Assembly (NCBI GenBank): GCA_032158295.1
Contig: CM063262.1
Coordinates: 11,169,977 to 11,233,976, forward strand
Source: Pycnopodia helianthoides
Taxonomy: Eukaryota; Echinodermata; Asteroidea; Forcipulatida; Asteriidae
Reading direction: 5' to 3'
DNA length: 64,000 bases
Positions within the stretch are counted from its first letter, which is position 1; every line of letters begins with the position of its first letter. Shown here one piece after another: positions 58,101-64,000 of the stretch. Under the pieces are notes generated by a model that searched no databases, was not told where the DNA came from, and saw nothing but the letters and a program-made list of their open reading frames with translations. A program made the translations under genes and the position numbers.

Positions 58101-59586
58101 CCGGTCCAGTAAATATTTGAGTACAAGCTGCAGTCTTGTGGGTTTTTCCCCAAATTCTAGCCCTGAACTACTCATATTGGTTTTAAGGTTATGAAATAAA
58201 TATGAATGACAATCAGCTCCATGCCTCGGTGCCCCTTAAAATGTTCCAGTAGAATTATAAATTTCCCTAATAGAGGTGCTCTTTACTAATACAAAGTACA
58301 TATCGTCTAGTCAGTGCAAAATCGTTGAACGAGAGTTTGAAATTGTCGTTTCTCACTTAAAAGAGCCCGGATATACGCACCGAGATACAACGTTTTAGCA
58401 CGGAGCCTTTTCGTGCAAGATACAACATTTTTGCAAAATCAGGAAACAAACGTATTTGCACAAAGCCTTCGGCAAGAACGTTGCAAACGAGATACAACGT
58501 TTTTGCATTGGCACGACGATATATCCGCTGTTCTGTTAATATTTGTAGAATCCACCTACTTTGCATTTAATACTCCCAGTATTTCGAAGATGATGAGTTC
58601 AAACAGGGTGCATGAGAGGGCAAAGGTTGCAGAGAAAACCAGCTGAACTATGACATGGCGAACCTACATGTACAAAGTCACATGAAAAACAAACAAATTT
58701 AACAAATATTATACCGTATGGTACAGCATTGGTAACAACCCTATATTGTAAACAGTAGAACATCTGCAGTCGTACTATACTTGCACAATTGCAGATGTTC
58801 AAATGTTTTTGAAAAGTAGTACAGTGCCCAAGTTACTGGGTCTAGTCTTACTCTAGTCTTATCCTCACCTCGTAATTTTTGAAGAGCTGACGCATGAAAA
58901 AAATCCAACCACCAAGGAAAAACAGGATCTAGAGTTAAAAAGAAAAATCAAACAGACCTGTAAACATAATCACGTATATGTAAGCTTTACCCTGGCTTTA
59001 CCAAATTAGTGATCAAACTAGTGAAAGAACGCACGCAATCAGGTAGCTGGACTGAAAACCCAATCCACATGACGTAGTGCCCCCGGCGGGATTCAAACCT
59101 GGGTCCCAGAGACATGACAAATGGCAGAGGTGGGAGGCGAGGTACTGATGACTACTTGTACTAATTAAAGTACTTCTGAGCATAGAGCAAGCTGAGCCAA
59201 CCCAACCCCCAACCTTCAAAATGTATTGTAGTACAATACATTTTGTTTCCCTCAAAACAGCAGCCAGATACGCCATGCCACCACCCCTTTAATAAGATCA
59301 GCTTCGCAGAGAAATAAATAGAGAGAGAGTCTGCCCCTTGACTGTACAGCCTGGTAAACACATACACAAGCGTGACCCTCAACACAAAGACACACATAAT
59401 TAATTATATGAAAAAGTCACAATGTTTTAAATGTGATATATAGCTGTGGCCGCCTCCGGCTCCCCGACCTCCGGCTCCTCCGACCCCCCCCCCCCACCTC
59501 CGGCTCCCCCCCCGCCTCCCTCCCCCCCCGACAAAAATTCTTACCTGGGTTGTAAACATAACAAAAGAATCCAGAAAGAACGACAT
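51917..59586 (-). CDS. GPR89: GPR89 / Golgi pH regulator (GPHR), complete, 12 exons
   Basis: GPR89 is a multi-pass membrane protein of the Golgi, described as an anion channel needed for Golgi acidification, with plant relatives (GTG1/2) reported as abscisic-acid-binding proteins. Exons in transcript order: 59586-59545, 58928-58869, 58663-58560, 57736-57630, 56647-56419, 56270-56190, 55925-55819, 55209-55121, 54303-54115, 53566-53477, 52828-52763, 52123-51917. All junctions are GT-AG and phase-compatible. The sum is 1371 nt, 456 residues plus stop (human 455). Landmarks: N-terminal [83 protein letters not shown] and the C-terminal [11 protein letters not shown] with AHKQTPEKQ. The central coiled-coil loop (exons 6-8) is the least conserved part, as in other species. 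No frameshift or missing exon was seen. Confidence 0.97.
52540..52745 (-). mobile_element. Possible retroelement 3' tail in GPR89 intron 11
   Basis: A (TTA)n run and TTTATTCAGCCAACACAACG, read in reverse, resemble a (TAA)n-tailed element end. Compare 29955-30200. Confidence 0.45.
52763..52828 (-). CDS. GPR89: GPR89 exon 11
   Basis: 22 codons: [20 protein letters not shown](TM). The [15 protein letters not shown] block is nearly invariant in the family. Phase 0 on both sides. Confidence 0.97.
52902..53087. mobile_element. Family A miniature element in GPR89 intron 10
   Basis: Starts GGGGCCAATTTCATAGAGCT and ends AGCAGCTATATGAAATTGGGCCC. The typical core is present. Confidence 0.88.
53477..53566 (-). 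CDS. GPR89: GPR89 exon 10
   Basis: 30 codons: [20 protein letters not shown], then [10 protein letters not shown], a transmembrane helix. Phase 0 on both sides. Confidence 0.97.
53617..53760 (+). mobile_element. tRNA-derived SINE, family 1 (GPR89 intron 9)
   Basis: GCGTGTCCTGGCTGACAGTC, CAAGCGCACTGGACTCAAGC, B box GGTTTGAGTCCC, tail ACTTGTGTCATTTAGCAAAA. A 50-bp head fragment with the preceding flank recurs at 53900-53945, a small local duplication. Confidence 0.75.
54115..54303 (-). CDS. GPR89: GPR89 exon 9
   Basis: 63 codons: [60 protein letters not shown] and EFD. Includes the conserved [13 protein letters not shown] region. Phase 0 on both sides. Confidence 0.97.
54413..54516 (+). pseudogene. 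Inverted second copy of GPR89 exon 3, frame and splice sites intact
   Basis: On the + strand, inside GPR89 intron 8, lies a 104-nt copy of exon 3 (real exon 58663-58560, minus). It differs at 7 of 104 bases: four are silent third-position changes, two alter codons 1 and 2, and one is the final base. The acceptor (cattgtag) and donor (GTAGGT) are kept, and similarity extends about 16 bp into the downstream intron and about 40 bp upstream. In this orientation it cannot join the GPR89 transcript. Confidence 0.93.
54682..54809. repeat. Palindromic element P3 in GPR89 intron 8
   Basis: GATATGGTGGACATTATA and ACCGTTTGGTTTGGGT are mirrored by ACCCAAACCAAACGGT and TATAATGTCCCCACCATAT, around a short loop. 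Confidence 0.88.
55121..55209 (-). CDS. GPR89: GPR89 exon 8
   Basis: Encodes (N)[21 protein letters not shown], then LIDLNSTK, a predicted coiled coil in the large cytosolic loop. Phase 1 in, phase 0 out. Confidence 0.95.
55360..55792. repeat. About 100-bp tandem repeat, five copies (GPR89 intron 7)
   Basis: Units start near 55361, 55461, 55563, 55640 and 55737 with AAACCA(A/T)AGT(G/A)GATGAT, then GGTCA(G/A)ACAGTAGGAGGGTT and TGCATGCTGGCATCGTTTA. The GGTCAGACAGTAGGAGGGTT text resembles the family D terminus, so the array may descend from such an element. Confidence 0.85.
55819..55925 (-). CDS. GPR89: GPR89 exon 7
   Basis: Encodes (R)[15 protein letters not shown], then [17 protein letters not shown], matching the PSGFWGMIKS region of vertebrates. 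Phase 2 in, phase 1 out. The donor is gtatcc. Confidence 0.93.
56190..56270 (-). CDS. GPR89: GPR89 exon 6
   Basis: Encodes [20 protein letters not shown], then ILTKKK, a charged helix of the cytosolic loop. The exon ends in phase 2 inside an AG-rich run. Confidence 0.95.
56283..56345 (+). mobile_element. SINE family 3, 3' end fragment (GPR89 intron 5)
   Basis: GAGAGTCCTTGGCTTCACAA, then CCAGAATTAACAAACGAAAT matches the 3' end of 20232-20522. It fills nearly half of the 148-bp intron. Confidence 0.7.
56419..56647 (-). CDS. GPR89: GPR89 exon 5
   Basis: The largest exon: [60 protein letters not shown] and [13 protein letters not shown]. Holds transmembrane segments and family-invariant blocks. 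Phase 1 in, phase 2 out. Confidence 0.97.
57155..57536 (-). mobile_element. TTAA miniature element, family B, copy 4 (GPR89 intron 4)
   Basis: TTAA ends, terminal AGGAACATTACAGAATTGG. Inverted relative to the other three copies. Confidence 0.92.
57630..57736 (-). CDS. GPR89: GPR89 exon 4
   Basis: Encodes [20 protein letters not shown], then [15 protein letters not shown], matching SSRYFHWKMNL in vertebrates. Phase 2 in, phase 1 out. Confidence 0.97.
57737..58559. other. GPR89 intron 3
   Basis: It contains the dispersed repeat shared with 7240-7345 (57837-57912) and a palindromic element at 58367-58530 with ends CCCGGATATACGCAC and ACGATATATCCGC and several GATACAACGTTTT motifs. Confidence 0.6.
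58560..58663 (-). CDS. GPR89: GPR89 exon 3
   Basis: Encodes [20 protein letters not shown], then [14 protein letters not shown], a transmembrane helix. Phase 0 in, phase 2 out. An inverted near-copy lies at 54413-54516. Confidence 0.97.
58869..58928 (-). CDS. GPR89: GPR89 exon 2
   Basis: 20 codons: [20 protein letters not shown], a transmembrane segment and loop conserved with vertebrates ([11 protein letters not shown]). Phase 0 on both sides. Confidence 0.97.
59030..59160 (-). mobile_element. SINE family 3 fragment (GPR89 intron 1)
   Basis: On the minus strand: B box GGTTTGAATCCCGCCGGGGG, then TCATGTGGATTGGGTTTTCA. Lacks the 3' end. Confidence 0.75.
59452..59530 (-). repeat. G-rich repeat tract just inside GPR89 intron 1
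   Basis: On the coding strand, GGAGCCGGAGGTCGG-type units and G runs of 7-13 start about 16 nt after the exon 1 donor. This is a strong potential G-quadruplex sequence; it also gives rise to Gly-rich spurious frames. Confidence 0.85.
59545..59586 (-). CDS. GPR89: GPR89 exon 1
   Basis: Start codon at 59586-59584 (context GAAAATGTC, A at -3). Encodes [14 protein letters not shown], aligned with human MSFLIDSSIMITSQ. The donor is gtaaga. Phase 0 out. Confidence 0.95.
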
Positions 59587-59730
59587 TTTCACTCTTTGTT
59601 AACAGCTGCACTTTATTGAGTGATAAGGGATATATTTCAATAACATCTAGCTCCTAATTTATTGTTGTTAAATTATTCTTTTTACAAAATTCCCATTGCA
59701 GTGAATTAGAAAGTTCTGTGCGACCATGGA

Positions 59731-59742
59731 GGCTGCCATCTT
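59731..59742 (-). promoter_or_regulatory. GPR89: YY1-like promoter motif upstream of GPR89
   Basis: AAGATGGCAGCC on the minus strand, 145-156 bp before the ATG. This matches the YY1 core (AAGATGGCNGC), which in metazoan housekeeping promoters usually lies just downstream of the start site. That suggests transcription begins around 59745-59770. Confidence 0.45.
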
Positions 59743-60293
59743 GAAATTACGTTGCTTAAACCTTTAAAAGACAACTCATATCATTGGCTGGATAGAAATT
59801 GCTTTCAACTGAATTACTTCTAATTTAGTAGTTATCATACAAATTTACAAAAATTAAAGATTTTTTCATATTGTAATTTTTTGTGTATCAGTTAAAAAAA
59901 CCACAATGACATATTTACAAAAATATGGTTGCAATATAGTTTTCGGTTTTTTCCAACCAATGTCCAATAAAAACGTTTGTCACTAAGAAGTGCTTAACAT
60001 TTTATCGCCCAAGTATGCTCGTTTAAGAACTCAATTCTGTCAAATAATTTTTCTATTGACCATTACCTTCCACGAAGTTATTGTGGCTTTTTGGGCTACC
60101 TTTGTAGCCCAATAGTTCAGAGCGCAATGCTTGTATTTTTTGTATGCAGTTTGACCTTGATGTGTACTGTGCTACCGTGCAACTGTGCAAGTGTAAGCAT
60201 GTTGTTTTCCATGTTTTGATTTCCGTGCATTTATGCAAAGTTTTCTGACTCGCTTGCCGACCCATATTTATGGGTCAGAGAATAAGAACCATA

Positions 60294-60338
60294 ATGACAG
60301 TGGAGCATGGTGTGTTTCAACAGCATGACGAGTTAAAG
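60294..60338 (+). other. Candidate first exon a of a divergent gene
   Basis: ATG opens 15 codons (MTVEHGVFQQHDELK) ending exactly at a consensus donor, AAAG|GTATGT. A second copy lies 208 bp downstream. I do not recognise the protein and see no downstream exon in the window. Confidence 0.3.
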
Positions 60339-60501
60339 GTATGTTTGTTGTCTTTGGACTGGACTACGATAGTTTAGTTTTCTTTCACTGTTTGACATAG
60401 TTGAGTTTGACACTGAGTGAAGTCTATCCAGTGTTAAATTTTCGACGATTGATTGAAGACTATTTCTTTGAGTTAAAAAAAAAAAGAGAAGAACGATCAT
60501 A

Positions 60502-60552
60502 ATGACTGTGGAGCACTGTGTGGTTGAACATCATGATGAGTCAAAACTAAAG
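60502..60552 (+). other. Candidate first exon b of a divergent gene
   Basis: ATG opens 17 codons (MTVEHCVVEHHDESKLK) to the same donor type, AAAG|GTATGT. It is a tandem paralogue of 60294-60338 with two extra codons. Shared downstream text includes AAGTCTATCCAGTGTT. Confidence 0.3.
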
Positions 60553-60690
60553 GTATGTTTCTTTTGTTTGTACACTTTCTGGACCGGACGATACAAAATA
60601 AAGTTTTCTTTTAGTCGAATAAGGAAGCAAAGTCTATCCAGTGTTCAGTTCTCAACGACCATGGCGACTATATACTCTAAAAGCTCTTGA

Positions 60691-61645
60691 ATTATGCGCA
60701 AGTTTGAACCATGGAACTTGTCAAAACGTTGTATCACGCTTAAAATAGCCGGAATATACACAATCAAAACATGTACACTCAGCTCAGTACAGTCATTTAA
60801 CCAGTTTCAGATCATTTGACCAGTTCCGGATCACCTCAACTTTGCAATCCACATAATTAAATTACCACACACATTTGTACCAATTTCTGTTGAAACATCA
60901 TCATGTGAATAATAATATCCAATAAACCAACAAACCCAAAATAAGGTGCCAAACATTGTCAACAAATAAGTTTTGGCAATTTTTGTGAAGTTTGTCTGTG
61001 ATAATGATTAGCAATATTAAAAAAAAATGTTGGTTAAAACTTCTCACCTTTCAAGTTTGAACGCCAGGGGGAATAATGTTTATGTAAAATGCTTAAAATG
61101 TGTATAAAAATTTCACGTAAATACTGAGCAGTTGTCTTGTTTTTTTAAGAAGACAAAGTTATTAAATTTGTTTTTTTGGTGGGCATTGTACCTTTGACCT
61201 GTTCGGGATCACTCAACATCTCACTGCCTCAAATGGTGGCGCACTCACGGCTGCTGTAGAAAGTTTAGTTAATGCTTTTAAGATACATTTACAGTGTACT
61301 TCAACAAATTCTTGTAGTTTAATTTTTTTTTGGTGAGAAGATGAAACTTGGAGGAGGGAGTTGCGACTGTGTAAGAATCTAGACATTTGTGTCAGTGTTG
61401 TTTTTACTACTACTAGGCAAACTTCACTTTTTCATTTGCCTCACTGTTGTTTTGTGTTTTGTCGCCGGGTTTCTGCACTGCTGTTGAAGATACTTACTTA
61501 CATGACATTCACTGGAGAAAGGAAGTCCATGTCCATGCCAACACACTTTTCTGAAGTTTGTTGCCTAGGGAGACAGTTTTAAGAACGAAAATATGGGTTT
61601 GCAATAGAGGGCGCACTACTGATTCGGAATAGAATCAGCCGATCC
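60691..61645. other. Unannotated sequence
   Basis: AT-rich, with no exon, RNA gene or repeat family recognised. Confidence 0.45.
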
Positions 61646-61649
61646 TGAA

Positions 61650-61835
61650 CTGGTCAAACAGGTGACGATGCTTTTCTCGAAGCCTCTGGACTAGCCTCTG
61701 TTGCCCTTGTCTGTCTTGGCCATGGTGCCCCTTCAAAAGTTTCCCGTAGACTTTAAGATTTTCTAATAATGGAAGTGCCCTTTGCAAAATGAAAATGGCC
61801 GTGCCAGGTTTAAAAGATAGAATTCCAGGCCTGTT
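61650..61835 (-). repeat. Dispersed repeat R1, copy 3, inverted
   Basis: GGCCATGGTGCCCCTTCAAA, AGTGCCCTTTGCAAAATGAA and ATTCCAGGCCTG match R1 on the minus strand. Confidence 0.75.
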
Positions 61836-62800
61836 GAAGTACATACATGTATGTGAACAAATTTCAAAACTCAAATTTCACTGGTTGTCTTGAGTACGGT
61901 GTCCCAGTGAAGCCATACACTGTACATGTACGTGGAATAAATGTCTGCAGTGATTCAAATATGGGACTCTGTATGGCTCTGTAGCGGGCAGTCGTCCTTT
62001 TTATATATTTTTTTCAAAATAAATATTTTTTCTTCTTGGAAACAAAATTATCATACGGTAATATGCCATAAATTTTGGGAACAAAAATAGAATATTTAGT
62101 AAAATTTGTGAGAATGTTTCTTTGCTTTCAACTCAAACTGTTTTTTTGTTCTGTGTCTTTTTAATGTTTCTTAAAAAAATAAAACATCAAAAAAAACACT
62201 AACACTAACAGAAAAATACATTGTGATTGCATTAAGGTAAACAGATAGGCCTATTCATTTACATTTTTAACAATAGAATTGGAGCTGCATGTACACACTA
62301 TGTTTTCGATGAAACCATGGTGAAACACAGCACTTGTCAATGTCATTAGTTTCAAGATTCAACAGTCATCTGCTGTGCGCATGTTCTGCTGGATAAGAAA
62401 GTGATACATTTTAAAGTTGGGTGTTGTGGTGCCCCTAAAAGTAAATTTACCCGAATCCTTCCAGGATTCCTGAATAATTTCCCTGGACCACCTTTAATTC
62501 CCGGAATACCCAGTTGAAATCATTGTCAAAATGAAGCACTGACTAAACATACATGTAGTAAAGACAACAAACAATCCATGAAAACACAATCTAGCAGGAG
62601 TTATTTTTCTCTTTCGACAAAAATTTGTTAATCGGCAGGATCAACAACAGTTCATCGGGTTCATCGAGCTATAGTTCATCGGGCTGTCCCAACTACAGAT
62701 TGTGTAAATCATGTACACGTACATGTACAGTGTAGTTGTAGTTGGGACGATTCTACAATTGGGATGGGACATTTACAATACATGTACCTATTGTGTTGTG
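61836..62800. other. Unannotated sequence
   Basis: A/T runs and one TGTACATGTACA-type palindrome (about 62710-62727). A short triplicated GTTCATCGGG-like run lies at 62651-62690. No gene. Confidence 0.45.
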
Positions 62801-63035
62801 CATTGGAGAGTCAGTCCCTACATGTACTTGACTGCATGGGTTTTTCCTGGAATATTTCTCTGGGGCTTTCCTCCCACATCTAAAACTGAATCCTCATTCC
62901 TTGTCTTCTCTCCATGGGGTACACGTGTATATGGTTAGTATATTGATTAAGTTCGCTTCTGTCCGAGTCCTTGGCTTCATACAGTCACAATCAGAATTAA
63001 TAAATGAGATGAAATGAAATAAAATGAAATAATAT
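62800..63035 (+). mobile_element. SINE family 3 tail
   Basis: GAGAGTCAGTCCCTACATGT, CTTTCCTCCCACATCTAAAA and GAGTCCTTGGCTTCATACAG, then AATTAATAAATGAGATGAAA with a (GAAAT)n-like end. The tRNA-like head is missing. Confidence 0.7.
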
Positions 63036-64000
63036 TAAGTACAGTTGGAGTACAATGTATACAAATGTTTACCGCCATGGTACTAAACAACAATGATGTA
63101 ATTTACTACATGTACAAATGTATGCTTTGTGGAGATGGGTCATTCTTCATGTTCTTTGTCGAGTCGCGGTTTCTCCCTGTAAGAGGAAGAAGGTAGGGTT
63201 TAAGCTTCGGCATTGGGAGATGTGTCGAGGGGACTAGCTCGGGAAGGGAAATGTTTTGTATATTTTGTAGGAGTTCTTCAAGAGAACGTTTGTACAAGTT
63301 ATTTTATTCTTGTAAAAGGACATTGACATGTGATTTATTATACTGTAGTAAAATGTCCAATTCCACTCCTCTGGGTATCTGTGATAATCAACTCAGTTTT
63401 TCAAACTACCCATTTGGAGAAATGAAACAGTCCACATAATTTGATATGCAATGCGCCATGAACACTGGATGTGAAAAGAAAAACCCAAACAGGGTCATTC
63501 CATTACTTGGAAGGGATGTTCACCAAGAGAGCCTCCAGAGTTGTCACTGAGGGGCTGTCTGTCTCCACTTTCCAAGTAAGGCAGCACAGAAATTCCAGGC
63601 ATTCCAATGGCATACTAGCAACACCAGACAGGCCCCAGTGCATTTCCATTGCTTACTACATGCAGGTGTAATGTTGCAGTCGATGAAAGTGGGCCTGGCA
63701 CCTCATGAACTTGAGAGCTTTGATTAATTCCTTAATTACTCAATGTATCTTCACAGTATCTCTTTTTGCACATTTAAGATCACCCATACCTGTACATGCA
63801 GCAGTTCTATCTTCGGTCCGTAAAAGTAAAAACTAGTGTACTGGTGAGGCGATAAAGTTGTACTGCTATCGATGCGGTTTGTGCGGTGCTGTTACACTGT
63901 GGAGTTTTTATTTGAGCAAACATTGAAGTCTTCCATACAATTCTACCAGAATCTACAGGAAAGAGTGTATTTCTTTGACGGATTTTTGCAGTGCTTTTGG
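63036..64000. other. Unannotated sequence to window end
   Basis: A GTAAGG donor-like site at 63573 follows a 60-codon open stretch, but nothing else supports an exon. Confidence 0.4.

Larger units (their letters stand above)
60290..60690 (+). repeat. Tandem duplication, about 208 bp
   Basis: CATAATGAC(A/T)GTGGAGCA, AAAGGTATGTTT and GTCTATCCAGTGTT each occur twice about 210 bp apart, with many differences. An old duplication. Confidence 0.75.

Noticed and set aside
63471..63671. Possible exon ending at the GTAAGG site 63573
   Set aside because: A single donor-like site with no acceptor of quality and no recognisable peptide.

Overview
This is an animal nuclear DNA window: long introns with GT-AG splice sites, no operons, few genes and many short mobile elements. 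The two conserved genes resemble deuterostome orthologues at protein level. The mix of tRNA-derived SINEs, TTAA-flanked miniature elements and palindromic elements suggests an echinoderm, perhaps a sea star; that is an impression, not something the sequence proves.

Three protein-coding genes can be supported. (1) An AMP deaminase gene (AMPD2-like) lies on the + strand from about 2.5 kb to 36.1 kb. I place 16 exons whose phases all fit, giving about 800 residues; exon 1 is inferred from phase only. Exon 7, which carries the HxH zinc-binding motif, is one base short and breaks the reading frame. (2) A C2H2 zinc-finger gene with 14 fingers in one uninterrupted coding exon lies on the + strand at 45692-47089. 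(3) A complete 12-exon GPR89 / Golgi pH regulator gene lies on the - strand from 59586 down to 51917 and encodes 456 residues, against 455 in human. The three genes have unrelated housekeeping or regulatory jobs (purine nucleotide balance, probable transcription control, Golgi acidification), and nothing suggests they work as a unit. Upstream of GPR89, on the opposite strand, two tandem copies of a short ATG-plus-splice-donor segment may be first exons of a divergent gene leaving the window; this is speculative.

Layout: 1-2.5 kb repeats; 2.5-36.1 kb AMP deaminase with repeat-rich introns (minisatellites at 13.8 and 15.7 kb, SINEs, nested miniature elements, long palindromes); 36.1-45.6 kb intergenic with miniature elements; 45.7-47.4 kb zinc-finger gene; 47.5-51.9 kb intergenic, dense in terminal-inverted-repeat elements; 51.9-59.6 kb GPR89; 59.6-64 kb its promoter side and mostly unannotated sequence.

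The most unusual points are an inverted, splice-competent second copy of GPR89 exon 3 inside GPR89 intron 8; the one-base deletion in the catalytic AMP deaminase exon; mobile elements ending within a few bases of two AMP deaminase splice donors; a tandem array of branch-point-like motifs running into the exon 12 acceptor; and a duplicated GPR89 3' end. I did not find a new multi-gene system here.
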